Assembly (NCBI GenBank): GCA_023362775.1
Contig: JALMGJ010000003.1
Coordinates: 80,376,855 to 80,440,854 of the forward strand
Reading direction: 5' to 3'
DNA length: 64,000 nucleotides
DNA from: Charina bottae
Lineage: Eukaryota; Chordata; Lepidosauria; Squamata; Charinaidae
The position numbers and the translations under genes are program-made. The notes beneath the pieces were generated by a model that was given only the letters and a program-made list of their open reading frames with translations, made no database searches and was not told the DNA's origin. Shown here one piece after another: positions 39,113 to 52,084 of this stretch (position 1 is its first letter; every line of letters starts with the position of its first letter).

Positions 39113-42100
39113 TAACCCATGTTCAAAGGGCTATATATTAACATTGGTTATATAACCAGTGTTCAAAGAAAAGAACTATAGATATGGTCAAATAAAAGGG
39201 GGGAGGGTAGGACACAGCCATTACACTGCTACTTCGGGCATATTATATAGCTTAATCACACACATCCTTTAGAATAGGAACTAGATATAGGTATAGGTAT
39301 AGATATAAATAATATCTCCCATACTGAGGTTTGCTTGTCTATAGCTTTCATGGATAATGTCTCTACTGATAAGAGACACTACTGGAGAAATGAGCACACT
39401 ATTTCTAGAAAACAACAAGAACAAGCTTTATTCAACTTGGTGTCTTCCAGCTGTGTTGAATTAACTCCCATATCCTTTAACCAGCTTGGACCTTTATGGG
39501 AATTGGTCCAATTACCAATCAGTTAGGGAAGAAGACCAACACATTTTAAGACCATCAAGTTGCAGAACAGGACCAATCAATTGACGTCTGTCAGGACCAT
39601 CATCAGCAATGGGCACTAGCTTCAAAATGGTGAGAACAAAGGGATGGGGCTTCAATTATGACACCACAACTATACTGTTTGTACATGTCTGCAATGCATG
39701 TGACTCTTGTTTTAAAAGGACAGGGCTTCAATCACGTGGTCATGCCTGCCATTTTGATGTTGTTGACCTACCCCCACGGACACCTCTGAAAGAACCACTT
39801 TTTTAACTATTAGAAAGAACTAAAAACTCTATTCCATGCAGAATTGCATACAATAGAACATAAGCAGCAATGAGACTTCTCCAATTTGAAATGCCATTAT
39901 AAGCGTGTTTTCAATATCAGTGACAATAACAATGGTACAGCACCTACTTTGTCATGCAAGCAGAAGCCTCAGCTCCAGTCCTTAACATCCCCACATAAAA
40001 GGGTTAGTAGATCATATGCAGTAGTTTTGTTTGTGACCAAAGAGAGCAGCTGCCAGTCAGAGTACGCAATGCTGGATAAGAAATACAAGTATAAATCAAC
40101 TTCACAAACACAGCAAACTTAATAATAGGAATAAGCAGCTTTAGTGCTTTACTCTAAAATGCTGTTGTGTTTTATCTTGTCTATGGTTTTTATGAGCAAA
40201 GCTCTAAGCTATGAATTACTGCACAGGAAGAACTATTCTCACTTATTATTCCTTGCTATCTTTTAAAAATCACAAACTATGGGGTGAAGGGGAGTATGTA
40301 TCAAGAGTCAGGATGTGGCAATGGTAATGATTGAAGCCCCTCCCCTTTGTACCTGTGTGTGATGCCAATGTACATACAAAAGAGACAGGACATAGTTGGC
40401 AATGCCATGACTGCCATCTTGCCTGCTTTGAAGCCCCTACTGATGCTGCTGACTACAACAGTAATTGGATTCACACAAGACACTAAAAGTCATAATGTGG
40501 TTTCTTTGATTTTGGTTTATCATGTGGCATGAACCCTTGTCATTTAAGGGTGGTTAAGCAAGCTATGGTTTAGCACGTGTGAACCAGCCACCCGTTTGTT
40601 AATATCTTAATTCTTAAAATGAAAAACAAAATATATACCTTAGACTTTTGAAAAAAGGGGAAAAAATCAAAAACTGTGTCCTTAGGCCTAAAAAGTCTAA
40701 AGGCTTGTTTGGGGATTTTCTCCATTCTTGGGTGTGTCAAGAATGCTTGGTAAATGGGTAGAGATCCTGGGCGTGCCTGCTTTTGTACTGCTTGCTCAGA
40801 CTCCAATTACTCATGCTCTGATGCCAACTTTTTCTCTGTGGAATCTTGATTGAACAAATCACCTTGCAGACAACAGCTCTCAGCATGCCGAAGGAAGATT
40901 AGCAGAACTAGCAAAAGAGAAAATGGTGAGGACAACATCCAAAAAAGGCATTACATTAAAAATAATTCCACAGATGGGAATAAATCCAAATACCAGTTGC
41001 AAAGATATGGCATAGAATAAATCAATACTTTCCTTTTTCTCTTCTTTCTAAATTGTCATATAGGATAGAGAACTATAGGAAGGAGATAGCAATTAGACAG
41101 TCCGTTTAAATATAGTAGCACACCGGTAATCGATTGCTGAACATCTCTCATTAATTCTACCATCTCATGCATCTATATGATATTGGCTAAAAACTAGCAG
41201 TTACCACTTTGAGCCCACTTGAGCTAAAGTGTTATAATGTCCATCTAGCATAGCAATGTCCCCGTTCATAGGAAATGGTGGGGGTTGTAATACTACAATA
41301 CAACTTAAGAGCACTTTAAGAGGGTTACATGCAGCCCACAAAAGCCTTAAGTATGGCCCTAAACCCTCTGAAAGTTGCCACCAAATGGTTATTTTTTTTA
41401 GGTACTAGAAGAGGAAGATTATTAATTGCATTAATAACAATCGTATTACATATACTTAATTAATTCTGTTTTTAACTTAAATTAGATCAAGTTTAATTTT
41501 TATTCTGGTTTCAATCCGTTTTTTGTGCTGGCCTACTGCTGGTAACATTGCAGACCATTTAAAGGCCTAGAGTCTGGCCAATGATTCCAGAATATATCCC
41601 TGGCCTATTTGAATAGGAGGGGAGGGGGGAAAGGGCATACATAGGCGTAGTAAGAGAAGACAAGAAATATGACAGGAGAAAGTGTATACAATTTGTAAAG
41701 ACAGGTATTGGAAATATAATGTGTGAACAATGCTGCTTTGATGAGGGCCAAGTCTCTCACTCCAACTTTCCATTTTACTGTATAAACAGGAATCTCATGA
41801 AATCAATGAGCTCATCACTTGTGTGCAAAGATAGTCCTCTCCTGCAAAATCACTTGCCCACTCCCTGGTTAAAACGATAAAGGCTTCCAGATCCACATGC
41901 AAACTGTACAGTTGCAGAAATTCAATGGACAAGCACAAACAATTCATTTCCTTAACGTGATATATGTTTTATCTCCTAAGCTTTAAAAAATGCCTATTTA
42001 GCAACAAGTACAGCTGCTGGATAGACTGGAAATTTAAAAAGAATATCCAGAAGAAAGCAAGAACAAACGAATTCCATAATGTTGCATAATGATGCAGTTA

Positions 42101-43250
42101 CCAGAAGTTGAGCTCAAGGGCTCCTTTGCCTTTTCTATGATTTGTTACTTTTGTGTTTGCAGTACTGTAAGTCTTTACCCCATTCTCTCTCTCTCTTTTT
42201 TAATGGACAATGGGCAAAGAGCTAAGTCTATACCATTTTATCCAGTACAAGTTGGTATAAAGACATTAAATACCAACGTGCTATAAATGCTATTACCTGT
42301 TGTCATTTCTTGGCATTGAATAATAGAAACAGACTGCGCTGCCAACCAATGTTGGTTCAGTGATATCCATGGGGGTGGGGTGGGGTGGGGAGAGGAAGGA
42401 AGGGGAGGAAGATGGGACAAATGACAAAGTCTGCAATATCAGGCACATGAGTTACATACATGTCAGGATGCAAATACAAAAGGCATTGCCACGTCATGAT
42501 GTATATTTCATCATTTGTGCATTATCACAGTTTGTACTGGGTGCTTATGCTCTAAAGGATTTTCTGCTCTTGAGTGAGCCCCAGCCTCTCAAATGCCGTC
42601 CAAACTCCAGGACAGAAATTACAAAAAAAAAAATCCTGGCCTACTCATTTTGCATTGCCACACTACCCATTGTAGGACCCCGCTACCCCATTATAGGACC
42701 CTTAGCACTCTTGGCATAGTGTTGCTATGCATTCTAAGCTTGCTAATACCTTTCTTGCTTTTGTATCTTATCTGTGTTGAAAAATATAATCCTCTTTACC
42801 AGACAGCTGACCTCAGTCTGGCCTATTGCAGGTCAGCCGATCAAGGTGTAGAAATACGGGTCTATTCATGGAGGTGTATTACTGCATTGCTTAAGCCAGA
42901 CTAGGAGGGGGACCATTCTGAGCTCATCTCTGTGTTGTTATTATTTTTTTTTACTTAGCAAACAGGGCTGTAATGTTTCCTGTTTGGAATTATTGACAAA
43001 TACTGTATAATATTCAATTTGACAGCTGCATGCAGCTATTTGAATCTAAGTGCCTTCTGTACTGTCTGCATTTCTTTTAATGGAAAAAAAGATGCCCAAA
43101 TGGAAAATTGATCCAAGGCTGGGAAATAGAAGGAAATATAGGTCTGAGAAGAATGCATGAATGGGGGATATTTTCAGCTTCTTTCAGAATGCAAAATGGA
43201 GTTCAAGAGCAGCAAAGCAACTATATATTCCAGAACGATATGTTCCAGTC
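39113..43250. other. Upstream DNA with scattered worn repeats
   Basis: Includes a possible hAT scrap (cagcccacaaaagcct...ggccctaaacc near 41332-41365) and a G-rich run at 42371-42390. No gene recognised. Confidence 0.35.
42371..42390 (+). other. Possible G-quadruplex motif
   Basis: gggggtggggtggggtgggg has four G-tracts of at least four with one-base loops, the strictest G4 pattern. No known gene control role here. Confidence 0.7.
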
Positions 43251-43251
43251 C

Positions 43252-43281
43252 TCCACCACCACCACCACCACCACCACCACC
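43252..43281. repeat. (CCA)n microsatellite at a SINE tail
   Basis: About ten CCA units next to the 3' end of the minus-strand Sauria SINE; probably grew from the SINE tail. Confidence 0.9.
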
Positions 43282-43525
43282 ATCATTGTATTTTGTGCCT
43301 TTGAGTCAGTGTTGACTCCTGGCGACTGCCTGGACAAGTCCCTGCAATTTTCTTGGCAAGGTTTTTCAGAAGTGGTTTGCTATTGCCTTCTTCCTAGGGC
43401 TGAGAGAGAGTGACTGACCACTTAGGTCACCCAGCTGACTTTGTGCCTAAGGCAGGACTAGAACTCCTGGTCTCCCGGTTTCTAGCCTGGTGCCTTGACC
43501 TCTACACCAAACTGTCTCCCTGTTC
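43282..43525 (-). mobile_element. Sauria SINE, full length
   Basis: On the minus strand: cagtttggtgtagaggtcaaggcaccaggctagaaaccgggag (tRNA-like head, A box), ggagttctagtcctgcc (B box), then ctctcagccctaggaagaaggcaatagcaaaccacttctgaaaaaccttgccaagaaaattgcagggac, and the BovB-like tail (gccaggagtcaacactgactcaaaggcac). Confidence 0.88.
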
Positions 43526-46500
43526 CAGTCTCTAAGTTTTTTAAAAATATGTAGACAATGACTATAAGCTCAGTACCAATGTCTGCATGGAAGGTGATTT
43601 GTTGAGGCCCATACAATTGCAAGGGGGAAGCACTGACTAGCACTGTATATAGTAGAAGACAGCTGTGTTCTCCAATGAGACGAATACCTTCCAGCATCTA
43701 CAATGGTAAGATATGATCCTAGATTTCGCAGGGAGGAAAGATAGAGAGGGAGAGAGATCTTTTCCCCTAAGTTTGGGGATATATCTGGATATTTTGCATT
43801 CATCTGAAGTAACTTCTCCAGATCAGATCCCTCCCTTCTTCATAAAATTTATCCTGTGGGGCTCAGAAATGGTAAATGTAGATAGAATAACTGATTGTTT
43901 GGTGTGGACGGCACCTCCATCCATAGATCAAAACACAGTCAAGGCATATATGATCCCTATATTGGACAAGCAGCAGGATTGGCACTGTCTTACACAATGA
44001 TGGGCAAGCGGCATTTTCTTCATTTTCCTACCTTCTACTTCCCTTTCTCAATTATGCTAGGTGCTGGTAATGGGAGCAGACATTGGTAAACTTCCACATC
44101 CTTGAACCTCCACATTGGCAAATGAGCTCAGAGACTCACACAATTACCTTGTTTTACCATTTCTTCCTTGCCAGAGAGAACAATAGAGGTTTTCTGAGGA
44201 GTCCTACAACTCCTAACAGCAGAGAACAAACCAGAGAATCCTGATAGAAAAGGAGCATTATGTGAGTTGGACAAAGTCTGGCATCTTCTTTGTTGTATCT
44301 CATACTGTAGATGTTTTGACTACACCCTTTTTCTGCTGCAGTGCATGAGATGTTGATGCAGAGCGCACCCTTCCAAAAATGAAAGGCAAAAGTGTTAATG
44401 CAAGAAAGTAGTACTGGGTTTAAGCCAATAGATGAATTCTTCTTCCTAATCCTTGAAGCTCCTCTCCTAAATCTGCCGAGAGGAGCACAGTGAGATTTTC
44501 CTTCTTATCTTCATTCTTGCTTCACATATTTTGTGAGCTGAACTCTGCTGTACTTCAACAGACAGATTACAGGGTTAAACCTTATTGATCTCTGCTTACA
44601 GTTTTGTGTGATGAAGGGAATGATGGAAATGGAAAAGCAGCCAACATCTACTGGAACCTTCTTGAATCTGATGCCTTCCAGACATGACGACTAAAGTGCT
44701 ATCGCTCATAGCCAGTGATGGCTGATGGGATGGAAGCTGTAATCCAAGCATATCTGCATGGCGCCAGCTTGAGGAAGTTTGATTTACCCACTCTCTTGCC
44801 TGCTGTCTCTGCTGAAATGTTACTGTAGGAGGAGGAAAAAAACTCACTGACACTTCAGCACAAAATGAATAAAGGAGAATTCCTAATTTGGGGAACAAAT
44901 AGATGAAATATTGAATTCTATCAAAGTACACTTTTTGATATTTACAGTTCTGTTCTATGCTAAGGTTATGTGTTTTTAAAACTACTCAAATGCAGTATGT
45001 TTTGATTCCACTCCCACCTGCACCTTCTCTTTAGCCACTTCTAGATGCACTGTCAGCCCACACAGGGAATAGAGTGGGCTCATGTGCACCAGCCTCCACA
45101 TATTCATAAAGTTTGGAAGTGGTCTTCATCTCTGGCAAACAACTCTGTATGTATGTGTTGAGAAAGTTCCTTGCTTTTCCAAGGGTCCTGATTGCATTGT
45201 GATTATTTCCTGAAAATTCATATTAATTTACTGGGGAAATAGTCACACTTCCTCTTCCCTTTACATTTCTCTCTATAGCAAAGGAAGGGCATACTGAGCT
45301 GGAACCTAATTCATTCTTACCCATGTTGTCTCTTATCAAAAGATATAAAGCCTAGAAGAAAAGGGGGGAAATTAAGGGAAATCATGTTTCCCCCCCCCCC
45401 CTTCTCCATCCCTGGGTTCTTTTTAAAGGTGTCAGATTTCCAGGAAATTTGAAGAGTGTATGTGGCAGTTGTGGGGTAGGAAGATGTGGGAGAAGAAATT
45501 AATATCCCTCCCTCCACAATGTTTTCCTGCATTTTTCCAGGCTTTCATTCTTCTATCCAAGCCAACTACTTCCCAAAAGGTCACATCCACTGGTGGCTTC
45601 TAATATCAGGAGGATGGCATAGTTTCTTTCTCGGTCAAATCCTTCATTAAATTTCTCAAACTACACTCATTAAAACTTTTCCCACCACTAGCTTCAGAGA
45701 CATCCAGTACTTGCTACTTAAGCTAATTTAAAAAATGAGGAAAGAAAAAGAAAGTCTCCATCACCCAAATGGCAACAGAATAACGTGTTGTTGTTATTGT
45801 TTCCCCCTCCCAATTCCACTAAGAGCAATCATTTTCTGGATGAGGCTTCTGCCGCTTTTATTATGTAATCTCAAATCCATGCCAGCAACCATCAGACCAT
45901 TCACCTCTAAGAACCAAAGTCCGTGTGCTGATGGCCTTTGCCCGTACTGAAACCATGTGGAACCAGGCGATGTGGCAATGGTCTCTCCTGCCTTGTCAGT
46001 ACAAGGGTAAAAATAACACTGTGCAATATTTGGGAAGCATTGCTGTCTGTCTGGCAGAAAACGGCTGTTCTGCACAGCAAGTTCTGGTAACGCTGGGAAG
46101 AATTGTATCAATTACTTTTGAAACTCCATTAAAGTATTTTGAGGCCCCGTGACAGAAAATGCTGCATTTGGGGGTTTCCCAAAATCCTAAATACATGCCA
46201 ACATCTATTTAGATTAAAATTAATTTTATTCATCTAGTTTCAGATGAATATTTATCTAATGCCCCACTGTACCTGGATCAAATATACAGGGAAGGACACC
46301 GTTCTCCACTTGAACCTATACATATATTCAGATCTGCAAGGGAATCCAAGTTCCCCATCTACATATGGGAGGATTTTATACTAAGGACTTAAGTTCATCT
46401 GGACTAGCAATGGTCAGGTCACTGCAAGTGATGTGCATTCCATGAGATGAACAATGAAAAAATAGGAAGCAGTAAAGCAAACGTGGTGATGATACTGATG

Positions 46501-47030
46501 ACGATTTAGAAGAACAGAGTTTTCAGGAAGATTTGTACCTGAGATTTCTTTGAATCAATTTTCTGTCCATTTATGTTGCTTGAGCTGTACTTGACCAGAG
46601 CCTTGGAACTGCAAAATTGCCAGTATCATATCTAGTATCACGGTATACTTTGGCATTGGTGGCATATTACATCCAAAAAATAAGTAAATAAATAAGTCTT
46701 TGTTAAGGAAATTGCAGATTTAGAGCTATTAATAACAATGACCAAAGAAATCTGAAATAAACTAAAGACTCTCCTCTTCCCACACCTTTCACCCTTTCTT
46801 AGATAGGAATGATTTAACTAAGGAGATGTCCTAAGAAAAGAGACCAGATTGACTGAGGACAGAGGAAAGAACTGGATTTTGGCCATAGAGAACCATTATG
46901 ATTGAATCATTATTCCCTTAGAAATCACCTGAAGGAAGCAATGGATGTTGGGATCAATCAGAATGTTGACATTGTATGTTACCATTTATGTAAAGCCTGG
47001 GCCCGAAGAAAGCCCAACCTGGATAAATGC
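43526..47030. other. Upstream DNA with weak hAT-like traces
   Basis: A stretch at 44655-44785 (ccttccagacatgacgactaaag...gatgggatggaagctgtaatccaa) resembles old hAT MITEs with the ctacaactcccat motif. A C run is at 45391-45401. No gene recognised. Confidence 0.35.
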
Positions 47031-47742
47031 TTTTTTGTTGTTTATTCGTTCAGTCGCTTCCGACTCTTCGTGACTTCATGGACCAGCCCATGCCAGAGCT
47101 TCCTGTCGGCCGTCACCATCCCCAACTCCCCCAAGGTCAAGTCCGTCACCTCCAGAATATCAACCATCCATCTTGCCCTTGGTCGGCCCCTCTTCCTTTT
47201 GCCTTCCACTTTCCCTAGCATCAGCTTCTTCTGCAGGGTATCCTGTCTTCTCATTATGTGGCCAAAGTACTTCAGTTTTGCCTTTAATATCATTCCTTCA
47301 AGTGAGCAGTCTGGCTTTATTTCCTGGAGTATGGACTGGTTTGATCTTCTTACAGCCCAGGCACTCTCAGAATTTTCCTCCAACACCACAGTTCAAAAGC
47401 ATCTATCTTCCTTCGCTCAGCCTTCCTTATGGTCCAGCTCTCACAGCCATAGGTTACTACGGGGAATACCATTGCTTTAAGTATGCGCACCTTTGTTGTC
47501 GGTGTGATGTCTCTGCTCTTAACTATTTTATCAAGATTCGTCATTGCTCTCCTCCCAAGAAGTAAACGTCTTCTGATTTCCTGGCTGCAGTCAGGTCTGC
47601 AGTAATCTTTGCGCATAGAAATACAAAGTCTGTCACTGCCTCCACATTTTCTCCCTCTATTTGCCAGTTATCAATCAAGCTGGTTGCCATAATCTTGGTT
47701 TTTTTTAGGTTTAACTGCAACCCAGCTTTTGCACTTGCTGTC
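47031..47742 (-). mobile_element. BovB-related RTE LINE, second lineage, 5'-truncated
   Basis: On the minus strand, from QLNLKKTK-like text near 47,720 to KSRKRLNE and an A-rich tail at 47031. Encodes [54 protein letters not shown] and [19 protein letters not shown]. Same lineage as 26655-27866, and it keeps the PDCSLEG segment lost there. Frameshifts near 47360 and 47590. Confidence 0.92.
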
Positions 47743-49570
47743 CTCCATGGCTATTTTATCTTAGCTACTGTGCTGCCTATCCACTCTGAATCTTTTTTGA
47801 AAATCTTTTACAACAAACGTGAACTTTCTTTTTTAACCAGGTAGCATTGCCAGAGTTCTGCGAGTTTTTCCTTCTAGCCCAAGTGGCCAGAAAAAGGATA
47901 AAATTCTTTTTACCAGTCCATCATCAGATACAACAGATGGGAAGGGGTCATGTACTGTACAAGGGGGAGTTAAAGTAAAAAAAGGTTTCTATGCATGGAA
48001 ACCACATATCCTCAAAACGCTGCCTATGGAAAGAAAAGTGATTGCTGCTTGCTTTCCTGGCAATGGTGGGAAGGCAAAGGAGCAAGGGAATTGACTAATC
48101 AGGGGCTATGATAAGCATGTTCTGGACAGACAACCAGGGCACTCTTGTGACAAAAGTGGAGAAAGGGGTTGAAATCTGGAAAGGGATTTCTTAAGCCAGT
48201 TTCATTTCCCGCCAGTTTATAATTATGAGCCAAACAGCCTGCTGGCAGTCTAATGCGCCAAATTTAAGACTGGAAAACTGAGAATCCAAGAAATTGATTC
48301 CTCTATCTGTATAGTTTGTCTGCACTTTCCCTCCAGCTCTGCCTAACATAGTCTTCCCCAAGCTGGATACCCTTTAAATGTGTGGATTTCAACTCGCACA
48401 ATTCTCAGGCTGGATAATTTTTTTTTTTTTTTGCAATAATTTTATTGCAGAATTTGAAGGGGCCTCAAATTAGAGGAGGTTGGCTTAGGCATTAGCTACT
48501 CCCTGAATACTTCACTGTAAGAATTCTATCTTGTGGATGACAGCTGAGTAACACGTTACAATGACAGGTGCAGATACAAAAATGACATGCCTTGTAGGCC
48601 TGCTGATGTCCCTTTATGATTGCTGACAACTTAATCTGGATGCCCCAAGTCACCAGGACTATGCTTCAGTTCACAGAATATTTACAAACACTAAAGATCA
48701 ATAAGAAACTCAGCTGGGTCATAAAACTTTATAGCATGAAATCCTTAATGAAACAGAAAATCTACAACCACCTATGTGGTTGCTCTCCACTGATGTGCCT
48801 GCAGACATGAGCTGATGCAGGCCCTACTGCAGCTATAAACCTTAAGTAGGGACACTTTCTTCACCACAATCTGTCTTTCTTTACAAAGGTAGTTGATAAG
48901 AGATGTGCCATTTATCATCCATGAGTAGGGGAAAGGTAAATGCTCTTTGGGAATTTGCTTTCAGCAACGGGTGACACAGACTTCAGACAGTCATAACAAA
49001 TAACCAGGCAGGACCTTCTGCTGAACAGCTTTCTAACTTCAGGAGTTCTACATATTACATTACACACGACTACCCCAAACTATAAGATCTTGGCTTCGCT
49101 TGGTATGTCATGGCTCACATGGTCATGTAAATCAACTAGAAATATGAAGAAGAGTGATTATTTTCCAGACAGTATTATTTGCAGTGATAAACCATTGGTT
49201 TTATGCTCTAAGAGATGTTTGAAAGTGGGTCATCATAATCTTTATCAAACTTTCCCAACCCACTGTCTTTTGTGTCTGTAGACTGAAGTCCAACACGTCT
49301 GAAAGGCAATGGGTTGGAAAAAGCTTGCCTGTATGCTAATCTATACTTGTGAGGTGTGACCTTTTTCTGTATTTTACCATATAATCTTATGCATCCCTTC
49401 TTAGGAAGATTGTAGCCTTTTTTAAAATCTATGCAACTATATATAATGCCCTTGAGATAATGCATGTAACCGACAGAAATCTACAAACCCTAATACATAC
49501 ATCTCAAGAAGAGCCAAGAGTCTTAATTTATGCAACAATATCTTTGTTGTGCCAATTTCATTAACCTATT
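47743..49570. other. Upstream DNA, nothing certain
   Basis: A T run with a small inverted repeat (gcaataattttattgc) lies at 48419-48450. A worn palindromic repeat (tttcccaaccca...gggttggaaaa, 49250-49322) may be another hAT scrap. Confidence 0.35.
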
Positions 49571-49573
49571 TAT

Positions 49574-49745
49574 TATAGCTACTTCATCATCATCATTGGC
49601 GATCACTCGTAGCCGAGTAAGATTGTCTTCCAAAGGTAAAATTTTAACAGTGGATCCGTAAGTGACTATAAAGGCCAATTCTGGATCCGCACAACCTCCC
49701 ACAGCGAGGGCATAGGTTCGCTATGGACTTTGAAGAAGCACGAGT
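49574..49745. repeat. Unassigned interspersed repeat
   Basis: tcattggcgatcactcgtagccgagtaagattgtcttccaaagg...gtggatccgtaagtgactataaaggccaattctggatccgcac. The sequence looks like a repeat family I have seen in other amniote genomes, but I cannot name its class. Confidence 0.4.
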
Positions 49746-49993
49746 ATAGCTACTTATTAATCTAATGAATACAGCAGTCCTAGCTGGAATAAAGCCCTGC
49801 ATGCTAAACTCAATGGGCAACTTGCATAGAATTAGCCTCTCTTTCTATATATCAGATAAGACTGACATCAAGTTGGTCACAACTCTACTGTGCCATAAAC
49901 AGTTCAGGAAAAGGGGAAGCAAATTTTGTAAACAACAAAATAGAAAATGCTAAATTAACAACAAAATAAGGGACATTAAATTAAGAATTGAAA

Positions 49994-50205
49994 GCCAGTT
50001 TGGTGCAGTGGTTAAGGCACCAGGCTAGAAACTGGGAGACCATGGGTTCTAGTCCTACTTTAGGCACAAAGCCAACTGGGTAACCTTGGGTCAGTCACTC
50101 TCTCTCTCAGCCCTAGGAAGAAGGCAATGGCAAAATCTTGCCAAGAACACTGCAGGGACTAGTCCAGGCAGTAAGAACATCATATTGAGTCTTGAAGGTC
50201 TTCTG
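49994..50205 (+). mobile_element. Sauria SINE with a small deletion
   Basis: gccagtttggtgcagtggttaaggcaccaggctagaaactgggag, B box gggttctagtcct, ctctctcagccctaggaagaaggcaatgg, then directly caaaatcttgccaagaacactgcaggg: about 15 bp of the usual cacttctgaaaaac stretch is missing. The tail is worn. Confidence 0.85.
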
Positions 50206-50871
50206 ATATGTGAATTTTGTCAAATCACTAAAATTCACAAAGTTCTTACTACATGCAATGTGATGTGAATACAGTATTGTAATGTTAGAACCTTAGAGAA
50301 CCAGTTATCTAAGATTATAGTCCTATACTCAAAAGTCAGTAAAGGCTTGATCCTATGAATGCTTACTTACACGCCAGTTCTGACATCAGTGGGACTCACC
50401 TTCAAGACAATGTACATAGAATTGGAATCTTAGTCTTACCGAATGCAGTGCAATTCACTTTAAAATGAAGAAATTTAGGATTGCAAATGACTCAGTAATG
50501 CAACACTGAAAAACACTGCTTTTCTGGTGAACATTATCCTGAGATACCACACATATTTGGTTCATATATTTTTTTCTTTCTGCATTCAAGTAAATCTAGA
50601 GTTTTATAGGATTTAACAGGAAAAATGTGTACAACCATAAACCGTCCCTCAATTTACAAGCAATAGCATTATCATTCTCTGATCTGGTTTGCAAATTGTA
50701 AATAAAATAAATCTCAACTAGCTTGGTTTCCACAACAATCTAATAAACTATTGGTTATAAGCCACAATTACTGGGTTAATGTAATATACTAAACCAAAAC
50801 CAAGACTGGAAGGAAGAAGCCTTCTTTGTGAGACATCAACCATCCAAACCACCCTGGTATCGAAAAAATAG
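50206..50871. other. Upstream DNA, nothing recognised
   Basis: AT-rich, no landmarks. Confidence 0.35.
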
Positions 50872-50879
50872 CTATAGTA

Positions 50880-51191
50880 CAGGCCTGCACAACACACAAT
50901 CCATGAGCCGCACGTGGCCCCCCAAGCAGCCTTATGTGGCCCCCCAGTGTTTTTGAAAAAACTCAATAAATCCAGCACTGCCAAACGTCACTGCCACCAG
51001 GAAGGATCCACCGCTGTCCCAAAAGACATGCTGCTGAGCACCTCCAGTACCTCCAGGCCTTACCGAAACTGCCAGCTCCATCGCAGCCACCATGCCACTA
51101 ACTGCCAAACAGCTAACTGGTGTGGCCCATGATTATTTTTAATTGATCAATGTGGCTTTTTTCCCTCTACGAGTTGAGTAGGCCAGGCCTC
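50880..51191. mobile_element. Non-autonomous hAT element, 312 bp
   Basis: Ends: caggcctgcacaac and, inverted, gttgagtaggccaggcctc. Flanks ctatagta (50872-50879) and ctatagtc (51192-51199) match at 7 of 8 bases. Interior includes ccacgtggcccccc-type strings often seen in hAT-Charlie derivatives. No transposase frame. Confidence 0.72.
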
Positions 51192-51236
51192 CTATAGTCC
51201 ATTGCCAACAGTAGACTCAGTGGACTGTTGGCCTTT

Positions 51237-51727
51237 ATTTATTTTATTTATTTATTTATTTATACTTGTATTTATACCCCGTCCATTTCCTCCCTAGCGG
51301 AGGACTGGGCGGCTTACATACATCGTTTATACATTTCAGTTATACGTTTTTTCTAATCCACGCGCAAAGGGAGGGGGTAAGGGAACCGACTCTTCCTGGC
51401 TTCCGGACTACAAGTCTCAGGGTGCCTTGCGTCGGAGCTGGCTGCTGACGTCCTGTAGATGTTGTTGCTTCCGGGATCTGTCGTAACCGCCGCCATTCGA
51501 AGAGATCTTCCGTCTGGTGGATACCGACCCCCGACAGGACGCCAGCATATTTTCCCACTTAAGGTGGTACCCAATTTATCTACTCGCAAGCTTTCGAACT
51601 GTTTGGGTCGACAGGAGCTGGGACTAGCAACGAGAGCTCACCTCGTTGCGCAGGGATTCGAACTGCCGACCTTCTGACCAGCAGCCCTACAGCTTCAGCA
51701 GTTTAACCCGCTGAGCCACCGCATCCC
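51237..51727 (-). mobile_element. tRNA-headed SINE with extra segment and L2-type tail (composite)
   Basis: On the minus strand: head gcggtggctcagcgggttaaactgctgaag (A box), gcagttcgaatcc (B box), gagtagataaattgggtaccacctt (51558-51580, as in the 6968-7186 copy), then a GC-rich middle (51350-51557) and the L2-type end gtaagccgcccagtcctcc...ggacggggtataaatacaagtataaataaataaa. It is either one 490-bp SINE with an L2 tail or a SINE head beside a separate L2 end. Confidence 0.65.
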
Positions 51728-52084
51728 TTTATGGCCTGAAAGAGAAAGGGGACCAATTTAGAATCTCCCATACTTTTTTACACTGATTAGAACTTAGATG
51801 GGAGGGCAGCCAAGACCCAGCTTGGTCATAGGGACTACCTCCTGTCCTTGCACTGCTCCTTTGTCCAGGAATCCATGTTGTTTCTTCTGTTACCACTGAA
51901 AAAAATGCACAAGGTTTGGTTTACTTTTCAATCTTGATATGTTCAAAACTAACCTTCCATGTTATATACTTTATCAATTTTTGCTGGCATTTAAAAACAA
52001 TAATGTTGACAGTATTCTGGAAGCCTTTATCAGTATGTTTATTTAATTTACACTATACATGTGATTTTGATTAGTATATGTATT
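51728..52084. other. Spacer, nothing recognised
   Basis: AT-rich DNA leading to the target site of the next insertion. Confidence 0.35.

Noticed and set aside
42593..42904. Frame with a hydrophobic stretch like a small membrane protein
   Set aside because: Short, no recognisable family, and overlaps a low-complexity repeat (ccattgtaggaccc/ccattataggaccc).
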